Shown one piece after another: positions 6,970-15,084 of a DNA stretch of 64,000 bases. Origin of the DNA: Enterococcus sp. 9E7_DIV0242 (lineage in GTDB: Bacteria; Bacillota; Bacilli; Lactobacillales; Enterococcaceae); the NCBI RefSeq assembly GCF_002140975.2, contig NZ_CP147247.1:1-64000 (forward strand), in the 5' to 3' direction. The position numbers and the translations under genes are program-made. Numbering within the stretch: the first letter of the stretch is position 1; each line of letters starts with the position of its first letter. The notes beneath the pieces were generated by a model that saw only the letters and a program-made list of their open reading frames with translations, had not been told where the DNA came from and ran no database searches.

Positions 6970-7413
6970 TCAGCGATTGATTCGTTCTCTATTTTTCATG
7001 CTGATATTTCCTAGATGCTGATAGAGCGGTTGAATATCTGTTTTTTTAGGGAATTCAAATTTATTTGTGGCATGTGTTTCATTGTTTGAACGTTGGTTGA
7101 CATTTGTTAGATAGGTAATAACGATCTCGCTATCATCAACACCAAAACCAGCTGTTTCCATCTCCACATCAATGATTGCATCCATATGAATGGATTTAAA
7201 TGAAACTTTTTTTCCTGTAGCGCCTTGCTTGTCCACAAATAGGATTCTAAGATTTGTAAAGATCAAAACATCACGGACTAGCTGATAACCCATAATAATT
7301 TCCTCATCATCAAATAAGTATCCTTGATATTCACTCAGTAATTCTTTTGGTGTTTTCTCCGAGTAGTTGCCTAAAGCACCTTGTACGATGTTGCCGAAAC
7401 CAAATTTTGCCAT
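6970..7413 (-). CDS. PH domain-containing protein (YvbH-like bacterial PH)
   Basis: A 147-aa soluble protein. After a short N-terminal helix (FGFGNIVQGALGNYSEKTPKEL) comes a bacterial pleckstrin-homology domain (about residues 25-130) recognised by GYLFDDEEIIMGYQLVRDVLIFTNLRILFVDKQGATGKK, the usual pattern of bPH_1 proteins. These act as small beta-barrel modules, often of unknown ligand. The start at 7413 has AGGAGT 10 nt upstream; a longer frame to 7449 lacks a better site. It ends at the 6925-6958 hairpin. Confidence 0.8.
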   Translation of the reverse strand: MAKFGFGNIVQGALGNYSEKTPKELLSEYQGYLFDDEEIIMGYQLVRDVLIFTNLRILFVDKQGATGKKVSFKSIHMDAIIDVEMETAGFGVDDSEIVITYLTNVNQRSNNETHATNKFEFPKKTDIQPLYQHLGNISMKNRERINR

Positions 7414-7614
7414 TTTATTTTCACTCCTATGGTAGTGTTGAACTAGCACTATTAAGTAGCAGAAAAATCATTTCAAGATTGTTCGCTCTATTAATAGGCT
7501 GTATATTAATTAAAGCATAGGACGATTGAAATGAATAGCGCATTTTTTTCATTTTTCGCTTGTATTGAGCATACTATTGAAAAATTTGAGCAAGTTAAGA
7601 AAGGAATGAATGTC

Positions 7615-7917
7615 ATGTTCTGGCTAAAATGTAGTGAGTGTAAAGCATTACCCTTATTTTCGGGAAATGAAGAAGCACCATCTATAAATGTATTGTCTTA
7701 TTGTCGTGAAGCGATTGTAGCAGGGCGTTTGAACTACGTCACTGGTAATTGCTCATTAGAAGCCTCTGAAAAAATCCTTCAAGCAGAAACGCAATATACT
7801 GTTGTTCATTATTTTGAGTGCACAAAATGCGGGCAATTGCTATTACTGGGGTTCTGCATTAGAGGGAAGCCCTTCTTTAAGAAAGTTGAAAAAATAGAAG
7901 CAGGACTGTTGAATTGA
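7615..7917 (+). CDS. Small zinc-ribbon-like protein, unknown function
   Basis: A 100-aa protein with a CSEC pair near the N-terminus (residues 6-9) and a CTKC pair in the C-terminal third, the arrangement of a zinc-binding treble-clef or ribbon. No family name is recognised. An open frame extends upstream to 7531, but GAAAGG at 7599-7604 lies 10 nt before the ATG at 7615, making that the likely start; the ATG at 7606 would be only 1 nt from the site. A GC-poor hairpin (about 7947-7977) follows the gene. Confidence 0.55.
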   Translation: MFWLKCSECKALPLFSGNEEAPSINVLSYCREAIVAGRLNYVTGNCSLEASEKILQAETQYTVVHYFECTKCGQLLLLGFCIRGKPFFKKVEKIEAGLLN

Positions 7918-8075
7918 GGAGTCGTTGACGGAGAGAAGAGCTAAGAAAGGGAGGAGAATGTTGTTTATTCTCCCTTCTAAATAAAAAAAAGTGTAAATTC
8001 TGAAAATTATCGTTGCATTTTTTTCTATACTGGCGTAACTTAAAAAGTATAAATTTTGTAAATGAGGGATTCAGT

Positions 8076-9293
8076 ATGAGAAATTTTGGAAAATCAAAAA
8101 AACTTGATAATGTGAGTTATGATGTTCGTGGTCCTGTTTTAGAAGAAGCTGACAGAATGCAGGAAGAAGGCATTAATATCTTAAAGCTTAATACTGGAAA
8201 TCCCGCCCCGTTTGGTTTTGATGCACCAAATGAGGTCGTAAGAGATATGATTACGAATGTACGTAATTCTGAAGGCTATTCTGATTCGAAGGGGATCTTT
8301 TCTGCGAGAAAGGCAATCGAACAATATTGCCAGATAAAGAATTTTCCCAATGTTACAATCAACGATATTTATACAGGAAACGGTGTCAGCGAACTGATCA
8401 CGATGTGTATGCAAGGATTACTTGATACAGGTGATGAGGTTCTTGTGCCAATGCCTGACTACCCTTTGTGGACGGCTTCTGTTTCTTTGGCAGGAGGAAC
8501 GCCGGTACATTACATCTGTGATGAGCAGGCGGAATGGTACCCAGATATTGATGACATAAAATCAAAGGTAACACCGAATACAAAGGCAATTGTTATCATC
8601 AATCCCAATAACCCAACGGGTGCGCTTTACCCCAAAGAATTATTAGAGGAAATTGTAAAGGTCGCACGTGAAAATGATTTGATCATTTATTCAGATGAAA
8701 TTTATGATCGATTAGTGATGGACGGGTTGACACATATTCCTATTGCTACATTAGCTCCGGATTTATTTGTTGTGACACTCAATGGACTATCCAAATCTCA
8801 TCGAGTAGCTGGTTTCCGTTGTGGTTGGATGGTCTTAAGTGGAGATAAATCACGTGTACAGGGCTATATTGAAGGGTTGAATATGCTCTCATCTATGAGA
8901 TTGTGTTCGAATGTCTTGTCCCAGCAAATTATTCAGACGGCATTAGGCGGTTATCAAAGTGTGGACGAGTTGCTTTTACCAGGCGGTCGTATTTATGAGC
9001 AGCGTGAATATATCTATAACGCAATCAGTGATATTCCGGGACTTTCCGTAGTAAAACCAAAAGCAGCGTTTTATATTTTCCCTAAAATAGATACTGCTCG
9101 TTTCAATATCTACGATGATGAGAAATTTGTTCTGGACTTTCTTCATAAACATCATATTCTATTGGTTCATGGCGGTGGGTTTAATTGGCATCAGCCGGAT
9201 CATTTCCGAATCGTTTATCTACCAAAAATGGAAGATTTGAAATTTACTGCTGAAAAAATGGAAGAATTTTTAAGCACCTATAAACAGAGGTAA
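8076..9293 (+). CDS. Pyridoxal-phosphate aminotransferase, AlaA-like (fold type I)
   Basis: A 405-aa class I/II aminotransferase of the alanine/aspartate group. Visible features are the substrate and PLP motifs NTGNPAPFGF, YSDSKG, NPNNPTGALY, YSDEIYDRL and the Schiff-base lysine in NGLSKSHRVAGFRCGW (Lys240). The C-terminal HFRIVYLP contains the carboxylate-binding Arg. The overall pattern resembles AlaA (YfbQ), which makes alanine from pyruvate and glutamate. The ATG at 8076 has GAGGGA 6 nt upstream; a frame to 8013 is rejected. It is monocistronic with a terminator at 9302-9333. Confidence 0.9.
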   Translation: MRNFGKSKKLDNVSYDVRGPVLEEADRMQEEGINILKLNTGNPAPFGFDAPNEVVRDMITNVRNSEGYSDSKGIFSARKAIEQYCQIKNFPNVTINDIYTGNGVSELITMCMQGLLDTGDEVLVPMPDYPLWTASVSLAGGTPVHYICDEQAEWYPDIDDIKSKVTPNTKAIVIINPNNPTGALYPKELLEEIVKVARENDLIIYSDEIYDRLVMDGLTHIPIATLAPDLFVVTLNGLSKSHRVAGFRCGWMVLSGDKSRVQGYIEGLNMLSSMRLCSNVLSQQIIQTALGGYQSVDELLLPGGRIYEQREYIYNAISDIPGLSVVKPKAAFYIFPKIDTARFNIYDDEKFVLDFLHKHHILLVHGGGFNWHQPDHFRIVYLPKMEDLKFTAEKMEEFLSTYKQR

Positions 9294-9301
9294 TATAGAT
9301 G

Positions 9302-9333
9302 GGATCAGAGGCAGACTATTTCTGATCCTTTTT
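9302..9333 (+). terminator. Terminator of the aminotransferase gene
   Basis: GGATCAGA (9302-9309) pairs with TCTGATCC (9321-9328), followed by TTTTT. Confidence 0.88.
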
Positions 9334-9453
9334 CTTGTGAAAACATAGGAACATGTTAGTCATAGATTCTATTCGATTTATATTTAATTCATATTTTTCG
9401 TACTTTATGGGGAAACAATCAAGTATAAGATAACAAGGGAGAAAAGAAAAAAC

Positions 9454-9483
9454 AACCTTTCAGATGACGGTTTCTGAAAGGTT
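9454..9483 (-). terminator. Terminator of the DUF2187 gene
   Basis: AACCTTTCAGA pairs with TCTGAAAGGTT (11 bp). On the minus strand a TTTTTTC tract follows. Confidence 0.82.
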
Positions 9484-9501
9484 GAATCGTTCTCTATTTC
9501 C

Positions 9502-9548
9502 CTCAATGTGTTGAGCTACGTTGCTGTTGTAGCAACTCAAGCATTGAG
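9502..9548. other. Long hairpin overlapping the DUF2187 stop codon
   Basis: CTCAATG (9502-9508) pairs with CATTGAG (9542-9548), with inner TTGAG/CTCAA and CTAC/GTAG pairs. The stop codon of the minus-strand gene (9537-9539) lies inside it. It precedes the real terminator by about 20 nt and may stabilise the mRNA 3' end. Confidence 0.5.
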
Positions 9549-9716
9549 TATTGTACATTCTTTTTTACTTACGATCATTCGATTGGTGTACTTCTCTTTC
9601 ATGTCAGAGCTGGGATCATCAACAACAACCAAATACGAGTTCTCGTACTCTTTTTCGATGTAACCAACATGATTATTTTTTTCCCAATTAAAGCTTACTT
9701 TCTTTTCTTGTGTCAT
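9537..9716 (-). CDS. DUF2187-type small protein (KOW-like fold)
   Basis: A 59-aa protein with the pattern FNWEKNNHVGYIEKEYENSYLVVV followed by MKEKYTNRMIVSKKEC, as in the DUF2187 family of small SH3/KOW-like proteins of Lactobacillales. Function is unknown. The ATG at 9716 has AGGAGT 8 nt upstream. It is transcribed divergently from the XRE/TPR regulator gene. Confidence 0.65.
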   Translation of the reverse strand: MTQEKKVSFNWEKNNHVGYIEKEYENSYLVVVDDPSSDMKEKYTNRMIVSKKECTILNA

Positions 9717-9756
9717 GTATAACACTCCTTATTTTTTAAAATAAAGTGATGTCGAC

Positions 9757-9774
9757 AGTGGGTGAAGTGGGTGA
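9757..9774. repeat. Tandem 9-bp direct repeat
   Basis: AGTGGGTGA occurs twice head to tail in the divergent intergenic region upstream of the XRE/TPR regulator. It may be coincidental or a small protein-binding site. Confidence 0.45.
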
Positions 9775-9821
9775 AGTATATTCTTGCAGTTTATTATGCA
9801 ATAAAGTACAATGAATTCAAA

Positions 9822-9835
9822 ATGCGAATTCGCAT
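9822..9835. promoter_or_regulatory. 14-bp perfect palindrome, candidate operator
   Basis: ATGCGAATTCGCAT is a perfect palindrome about 73 bp before the start codon of the XRE/TPR regulator. It lies in an A+T-rich stretch suited to a promoter. An autoregulatory site is a reasonable inference. Confidence 0.45.
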
Positions 9836-9907
9836 ATTTTACTATTTATATTATATTTTATGGGTAATATATCTATTTCATTGAATGAGTATAAGTAAGG
9901 AGACATC

Positions 9908-10735
9908 ATGAATTCTTTTGGGAGTGTTATCAAGGAGATACGTAAGAAAAGGAAGCTGACACAGAAAATGCTGTCGGAAGATATCTGTTCGCAAAGTGTC
10001 CTTAGTCGGATCGAGAACAATGAAGAGCTTCCGAATGTTGTTGTTATGCAGCAGATCTGTCAGCGTTTGGGTGTAACAATGGATCAAATCATGCATTTTC
10101 GTTCTGAAGAGGTTCAGATGTTGATGCAGACATTTGAAAAAATTGCTGATTATTTTAGACACAAGGAATATAAAAAAATTCTTGCATTTATTTGTGATAA
10201 TAAGCTGGAGGAACGGATTTATTTAGACTCTGATTGGCAGAGATATTATTATTACGTGGGAAGTTGTGAATTTTATTTGCACAATAATTATGAGAAGGCC
10301 ATCAACAATTTAAGGAAAGGGCTTTCTTATACCTATCAGACGAATAAAACCAATTTATCTGATTTTGAGATACAAATTATTAGTTGTATCGGAATCACGT
10401 ACGGGTTAATGGGGAAACGGATGGAAGGAGAAAAATATTTAAAGCTTAGTATTCATTATTTTCATGAGCTTCCAAATGAGCGAATCAATGCAGAATTGAC
10501 AAAGATATTCTTTAACTATGCTTATTTTCTGATTCAGGAAAAGCGTTTACAAGAGGCGCTGATTTATATTGATCAAGGGATTTCCTGGGCAAGGAAGAAG
10601 AATAGCTACTATTATCTTGAAGAGCTGTTTGATTTAAAGAGTGAATTATACAGTCTAATGAATGACTATGCGAATGCAAAGGTTTACAGTCAATTGGCCG
10701 GTCATGTAGCACAAATTATTCATTTAAAATTATAA
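9908..10735 (+). CDS. XRE-family transcriptional regulator with TPR-like C-terminus (Rgg/PlcR-like)
   Basis: A 275-aa protein. Residues 5-62 form a Cro/C1-type helix-turn-helix (IKEIRKKRKLTQKMLSEDIC, then SQSVLSRIEN and LPNVVVMQQICQRLGV). The rest, from about residue 70, is all-helical with repeated Tyr/Leu-rich pairs of helices such as YYYYVGSCEFYLHNNYEKAINNL, the TPR-like ligand domain of RRNPP (Rgg, PlcR, PrgX) regulators that sense short peptides. No adjacent peptide gene was recognised. AAGGAG precedes the ATG. The next gene, nagA, is separated by its own operator, so they are probably not co-regulated. Confidence 0.78.
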   Translation: MNSFGSVIKEIRKKRKLTQKMLSEDICSQSVLSRIENNEELPNVVVMQQICQRLGVTMDQIMHFRSEEVQMLMQTFEKIADYFRHKEYKKILAFICDNKLEERIYLDSDWQRYYYYVGSCEFYLHNNYEKAINNLRKGLSYTYQTNKTNLSDFEIQIISCIGITYGLMGKRMEGEKYLKLSIHYFHELPNERINAELTKIFFNYAYFLIQEKRLQEALIYIDQGISWARKKNSYYYLEELFDLKSELYSLMNDYANAKVYSQLAGHVAQIIHLKL

Positions 10736-10740
10736 TAAAA

Positions 10741-10750
10741 GGTCTACACC
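10741..10750. promoter_or_regulatory. NagR/DasR-type operator upstream of nagA
   Basis: GGTCTACACC matches the core of GntR-family NagR/DasR (YvoA) operators, whose half sites are GGTCT and AGACC or ACACC. It sits directly before a possible -35 (TTGACT, 10755-10760). Repression of amino-sugar use in the absence of GlcNAc-6-P is the inferred role. Confidence 0.55.
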
Positions 10751-10817
10751 ATTCTTGACTTCTGTGGGTATTAAGAGTAACTTAAACAGTGAGAAAACTT
10801 TAGAAAGAAGGATGAAT

Positions 10818-11966
10818 ATGAAAACATTTATCTTTGCAGACAAATTCTTTTTAAAAAGTGATGTAAAGGGTCCGGGATATTTGGAAATCACAGATGGGAT
10901 CTTTGGTGATTTTTATAAAGAACTTCCTGATGGAGAAGCAAATGTAATCCGTGAAGAAGGCAAATGGATTGCTCCTGGGTTAGTAGATACACATATCCAT
11001 GGGTTCATGAACCATGATGTGATGGATAACGATGCTGAAGGGATAAAAGTGATGTCTGAAGGCTTGCTTTCCTGTGGTGTTACATCATTTCTGCCAACAA
11101 CTTTAACATCAACGAAAGAACGTTTGAAGGATGTTGCAGAAACAATTGGTAAAATGTATCAAGAGGTAGAGGGAGCGAAAATTCAAGGGATTTATTTTGA
11201 AGGTCCGTTTTTCACAGAAGAACATAAAGGCGCGCAAAATCCAAGCTATTTTGGCGATCCTGATTTGGACACCTTCCATGAGTGGCAAGAAGCTTCTGGT
11301 GGTTTGATTAAAAAAATCGCATTAGCTCCGGAACGTAAAGGCGTTAAAGAATTCGTGAAAACAGTGACCGATGAAGGCGTGGTTGTCTCACTTGGTCATA
11401 GTGATGCAACGTTAGAGCAGGCGACTGAAGCAGTAGAAGCAGGCGCAAGCGTTTTTGTTCATGCTTACAATGGGATGCGTGGGTTGAACCATCGCGAACC
11501 GGGAATGGTAGGGGCATTGATGTCTCTGAAACATGTTTTTTCTGAGCTGATTTGTGATGGACATCATGTGCATCCAAATGCTGTGGATATCTTGATGGAA
11601 AAAGCGGGGCATGATCATGTTGCCTTAATTACTGATTGCATGATGGCAGGTGGTATGCCTGATGGAGACTACAACCTAGGAGAATTCCCTGTTGTTGTGA
11701 AGGATGGTACCGCCCGTCTGGAATCAGGCAATCTTGCAGGAAGTATCCTTAAGCTAAAAGAAGCAATCAAAAATGTGGTTGACTGGGAAATTGCTACACC
11801 TGAACAGGCTATAATGATGGCAAGCTTGGTACCGGCAGTCAGCTGTAAAATAGACGATACATGTGGGATGATTGCAAGCGGACGCGAGGCAGACTTTATT
11901 GTTTTAAATCCGTCAATGGAGCTGGAAGCAACCTATTTAGATGGGGTAGAACGTTACCGCGCTTAA
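10818..11966 (+). CDS. nagA: N-acetylglucosamine-6-phosphate deacetylase
   Basis: NagA removes the acetyl group from GlcNAc-6-phosphate to give glucosamine-6-phosphate and acetate, feeding cell-wall amino sugars to glycolysis or peptidoglycan. The protein is 382 aa with amidohydrolase motifs: DTHIHG (His59 and His61), the metal-binding Glu in YFEGPF, LGHSDAT, HAYNGM and the catalytic Asp in ITDCMMAGG. The ATG at 10818 is preferred because AAGAAGG lies 6 nt upstream; the ATG at 10812 is closer to it. nagB is not adjacent. An insertion sequence begins 54 bp after the stop codon. Confidence 0.93.
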   Translation: MKTFIFADKFFLKSDVKGPGYLEITDGIFGDFYKELPDGEANVIREEGKWIAPGLVDTHIHGFMNHDVMDNDAEGIKVMSEGLLSCGVTSFLPTTLTSTKERLKDVAETIGKMYQEVEGAKIQGIYFEGPFFTEEHKGAQNPSYFGDPDLDTFHEWQEASGGLIKKIALAPERKGVKEFVKTVTDEGVVVSLGHSDATLEQATEAVEAGASVFVHAYNGMRGLNHREPGMVGALMSLKHVFSELICDGHHVHPNAVDILMEKAGHDHVALITDCMMAGGMPDGDYNLGEFPVVVKDGTARLESGNLAGSILKLKEAIKNVVDWEIATPEQAIMMASLVPAVSCKIDDTCGMIASGREADFIVLNPSMELEATYLDGVERYRA

Positions 11967-12020
11967 TTCAAAGTGAGAATGTCGCAAAGCGTTCGGCTTA
12001 TTGTTTAAGCAATTACTTTG

Positions 12021-13656
12021 GGTTCTATGTCAATTTGTGTTGGTAGGACAAAAAACTGAATAAAATCGTAGAACTTGGAATAAAAATCAGAGACATTCTG
12101 GTTTTGTTTCAAGTTCTTTTTTAGAAATAGGAGGACTTCTGCCAATTATTTGGGCAGCTGGCCGGAAGCGACTTGGCAAAAAGCGCCAATTCCATTCCTA
12201 AATCGAGTCAAAGTAGCTGTACATGTACTTGGATAACAGCTACTAATTCCCGATTTACCTTTATAGCTGCAGAGATATTGGTTGTGAGCCTCCTTTTAAT
12301 CTTGAGAAAAAACAAGACCTTGAACAATGTAAATACGTGAACGAAAATGATAGAAATTGCGGTAGCCATAAGCCACTCGTTTGATTACCTTAATCTTGTT
12401 GTTCAACCCTTCTGTAATGCCATTAAAAAAAGAAAAACTGAAAGCATTGGTAATTCCTTGTCTGTGCTTCTTGAAGAATCTCAATTTCTTTTTGAACCAG
12501 AAAGGCAGTCGGGGATCTAGTGTATCAAGTTCTTCAAAGAAACGCTTGGCGTCTCGATGAGTAAAGGCATATTTGAGAAATTGAACAGTATCGTAAGCAA
12601 TGCGCAAGGTTGAATCATAGCTGAGTAATTCATCGACACTATCTGTTTGAGTTAATGGACGTTTGAACAGTGAATGATAGGGACGATGTTGACTATCAAG
12701 TTCAGAGGAATCTTTTAAGAGTAACTTCCAATACCGTTTGAGTCGACGATATTGCTTCTGTTCTAGCGGTGAGGAATGCCGAAAGGCATTCATTGTCTTT
12801 ATCCGCAGTTGATTTAACGCTCGATTCATCTGTTGGACAATGTGGAATCGGTCAGTGACGAGTTGGGCATTTGGAAACACAGACTTGAGTAATTGATCAT
12901 AGCTCGCATTCATGTCCATGACCAGGTACTTTACGTTTTCTCGAGCTTCTTTTGTGTAACGCATAAAGTGTCGGGTTAGGTGTGTTAACCGTCGGTCTTC
13001 AAGGACTTCAAGAATCTTGTTGGTTTCTCCATTAACACAAATAAAACTCATTGCTCCTTCACAAGATTTCATTGATTTGAATTCATCAATACATAAAATT
13101 TTTGGAAGAAATCGCCAGTTTGGAGAATAAGAAGTAGCTAGCTCTTTCATTAAGCGAAGAACCGTCACGTCTGAAACGAAATGTTTTTGGGCAATCTCTT
13201 TCCTAGAAACATTTTTCTTTAAATCAAGCATGATTTGGAGACAGAGCTGCTTCGATAAATGATGATGCTCTTCAACTAACTCTGTTTGAGCGTGAAAAGT
13301 AGCGTGACACTCATGACAACGAAAGCGTGAACGTTTCAGCTCCAATAATGTCAAGCGACCATTAAAAACAGGTAATTGAGTATATGTCCGATGGTAACCG
13401 TTTTTGATGATCTGTCCTTGATTTTTAATGCCACAGTTTCTACAATGTGTAGGTATATACGTAAGTGTTGCTTTGATGACCTGAGCCTTAACACCTTTTG
13501 AATGACTGTATTCAAGCCAATCCTCTCCAAAGGAGAGATGTTTATCTGTTAGTCCAAGCAATAATCTGGTATTCTTATCCATAGAGGAACAACCTTTCTG
13601 ATGATTTGTGGTTTTTGTCGATTTCATTTTATCAGTTTGTTGTTCCTCTTTTGTGT
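12021..13656 (-). mobile_element. ISL3-family insertion sequence, copy 2 (right end deleted)
   Basis: The left inverted repeat is intact and identical to copy 1, but homology stops at about 13656. The right-hand 70 bp of the element, including the right inverted repeat, are missing, and there is no target duplication (TTACTTTG on the left against CTATTCGT on the right). The transposase is complete. The copy should be unable to move by itself, and the junction is a deletion or recombination scar that touches the neighbouring gene's stop codon. Confidence 0.9.
12296..13582 (-). CDS. ISL3-family transposase (IS copy 2)
   Basis: This protein is almost identical to the copy 1 transposase, with five differences over the longest common frame. 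These include Asn to Asp before WLEYSHSKG, Glu to Lys in LMEELA, Ile to Ser before VDELL, and Ser to Phe in FSNGITEG. Zinc finger, helix-turn-helix and catalytic domain are all intact. The preferred start is the ATG of MDKNTRLLLG with a GAAAGG site. It is likely expressed and could act in trans on other copies even though its own element lacks one end. Confidence 0.9.
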   Translation of the reverse strand: MDKNTRLLLGLTDKHLSFGEDWLEYSHSKGVKAQVIKATLTYIPTHCRNCGIKNQGQIIKNGYHRTYTQLPVFNGRLTLLELKRSRFRCHECHATFHAQTELVEEHHHLSKQLCLQIMLDLKKNVSRKEIAQKHFVSDVTVLRLMKELATSYSPNWRFLPKILCIDEFKSMKSCEGAMSFICVNGETNKILEVLEDRRLTHLTRHFMRYTKEARENVKYLVMDMNASYDQLLKSVFPNAQLVTDRFHIVQQMNRALNQLRIKTMNAFRHSSPLEQKQYRRLKRYWKLLLKDSSELDSQHRPYHSLFKRPLTQTDSVDELLSYDSTLRIAYDTVQFLKYAFTHRDAKRFFEELDTLDPRLPFWFKKKLRFFKKHRQGITNAFSFSFFNGITEGLNNKIKVIKRVAYGYRNFYHFRSRIYIVQGLVFSQD

Positions 13657-13657
13657 C

Positions 13658-14056
13658 CTATTCGTTTTGAGCTACAGCTGGTAGAATCTTAGATTCGATC
13701 TCTCCAGCTTCATAAGAAGCAAAAAAGCTGCTCATGAATAACGGATAAATTTCAATATCCTTCTTGTATAAAGAGCTAGGGATCACAAAGGTTTCATCGG
13801 TATTTCCACCGATAAAATCACCATCAATCGTTTGACAAACAATTAAAAAATCTGTTTCCTTCCAATACTGATAGTCTTCTTCTGAGAGTGTCTCTTCTGA
13901 AGCTAGAAATTGGAGGTTTGTTTCGAATTTTTGTTCGATGTCTGGTTGGAAAACAAAAAATGGATCCTCTTCCTCTTGCTGTTCAGTGATCATTAATTGT
14001 AAAAAAGAATGCGGATCATGAACGTCATTTTTTTCTAGTATGTCACGAAAGTTCAT
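13658..14056 (-). CDS. SUKH/SMI1-like protein downstream of nuclease (C-terminus may be altered)
   Basis: A 132-aa acidic soluble protein. The middle and end (WKETDFLIVCQTIDGDFIGG, then TFVIPSSLYKKDIEIYPLFMSSFFASYEAG) resemble the SMI1/KNR4 (SUKH) fold, a common immunity-protein fold against nuclease toxins; the similarity is weak and from memory. The ATG at 14056 has a TAGGTG site and lies 9 bp after the nuclease stop, so the two genes are co-transcribed. The stop codon begins 2 bp from the broken end of the IS, so the original C-terminus may have been lost. No terminator is seen. Confidence 0.5.
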   Translation of the reverse strand: MNFRDILEKNDVHDPHSFLQLMITEQQEEEDPFFVFQPDIEQKFETNLQFLASEETLSEEDYQYWKETDFLIVCQTIDGDFIGGNTDETFVIPSSLYKKDIEIYPLFMSSFFASYEAGEIESKILPAVAQNE

Positions 14057-14065
14057 AGTGTGCAC

Positions 14066-14752
14066 CTACTTTTCATTTATAATTCTAACATGAAAATCAA
14101 TTGTACTGTTTGTACTTAAGCTTTTTGCTTCCATTTCGATTGACGCACATAAAAGGTCAGAGCCTTCATAGATTGGCGTAACACGGTAGCGGATAGTTTC
14201 GCCATCATCCATGGCTTTTCTGATTTGGTTCTCATATTTTGTCATATACGGAGAGTTGACCGGCGTCTGATACAAGGTTGTCAGATTGCGGCTATCGTCA
14301 CCGGTGCCACCAAGTTGACGCCCAATTAGATGTCCTCTGGAATGATCGTACGGTTCTTTTCCCGAAATAAAGCCCGGAGGTCGAATGGATTGGTTTGCAG
14401 AGGTTCCAGTGTTTACCATATCCGGTTTTAAAAGGGCATCTGCTCCTGTTGCACGTCCTAGAGAGTCCAACTCATGATAAGTAATCCAACCCTTATTACT
14501 GTTCTTCATTTCACTATCAGTGAATGAGGCGTTACCTAACTCTTCGGGTCCCAGATTTGTAGAAGTTCCGTTCGGCGTTGAGTTCGAAGAAGGAACGCTT
14601 TGTTCTACCGGTGTTGTGTCTAACCCAAGGAAATCCTGAATCTCTGAAGGAACCTGTATCCCTAGTACACCTAAAATAAGAACCACTAGAAGTCCCGCGA
14701 TAATAACCATTGGGTGTTGTTTTTTCGTTTCTTTTTTCTTTTTACCTGCCAT
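14066..14752 (-). CDS. Membrane-anchored DNA/RNA non-specific endonuclease (EndA-like)
   Basis: A 228-aa protein with a lysine-rich N-terminus, one hydrophobic helix (residues 15-33) and a Ser/Thr/Pro/Asn-rich linker (about 46-75). The nuclease domain of the beta-beta-alpha-metal type follows, with the motif DHSRGHLIGRQLGG (136-149), in which His141 is the likely general base, and DDSRNLTTLYQTPVN carrying the metal-binding Asn. It resembles pneumococcal EndA and streptococcal DNases, so it probably works outside the membrane. AAGGAG precedes the ATG. It heads a two-gene unit with the SUKH-like gene. Confidence 0.85.
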   Translation of the reverse strand: MAGKKKKETKKQHPMVIIAGLLVVLILGVLGIQVPSEIQDFLGLDTTPVEQSVPSSNSTPNGTSTNLGPEELGNASFTDSEMKNSNKGWITYHELDSLGRATGADALLKPDMVNTGTSANQSIRPPGFISGKEPYDHSRGHLIGRQLGGTGDDSRNLTTLYQTPVNSPYMTKYENQIRKAMDDGETIRYRVTPIYEGSDLLCASIEMEAKSLSTNSTIDFHVRIINEK

Positions 14753-14965
14753 TCAAAAATCTCCTTTATTCAATTACACTCATTTTCTTATTATACGAAA
14801 AATGAAGACAAACTGAAAGTTTTTAAAGGAATTATCTAGGGAAAAAATTGAAATGTGTCCCTTGATGTAATTATTTAAACTACTTAATATCTTTGTACCA
14901 GACTTAAAAAAATCGGATGGCGTCAGAAGTGCTGTGTAGTAAGAAGAAAAGAAGTGGCGTATAAT

Positions 14966-14985
14966 TATTAAGAAACTATTAAGAA
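14966..14985. promoter_or_regulatory. 11-bp-phased direct repeat, candidate regulator site
   Basis: TATTAAGAA occurs at 14966-14974 and again at 14977-14985, so the two lie on the same face of the helix one turn apart. This is the spacing of tandem response-regulator half sites. Confidence 0.4.
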
Positions 14986-15070
14986 GCTAGTTGCAACTGA
15001 GCAATCATAAGAAAGCTAAGTGGTGAGTCTATTTATTTGTTTCCTTATAATATGAAGAAATTATTTTTAC

Positions 15071-15084
15071 GGAAAACGCTTTCT
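15071..15084. promoter_or_regulatory. cre-like (CcpA) site
   Basis: GGAAAACGCTTTCT matches 12 of the 14 positions of an ideal cre (TGAAAACGCTTTCA). It is 160 bp before the NfeD gene. Confidence 0.4.

Noticed and set aside
6792..6980. 62-codon frame starting inside tRNA-Leu(CAG)
   Set aside because: It begins within the tRNA and runs through its terminator.
11861..12046. 61-codon frame after nagA running into the IS
   Set aside because: It overlaps the nagA end in another frame, has no start signal and crosses the IS end.
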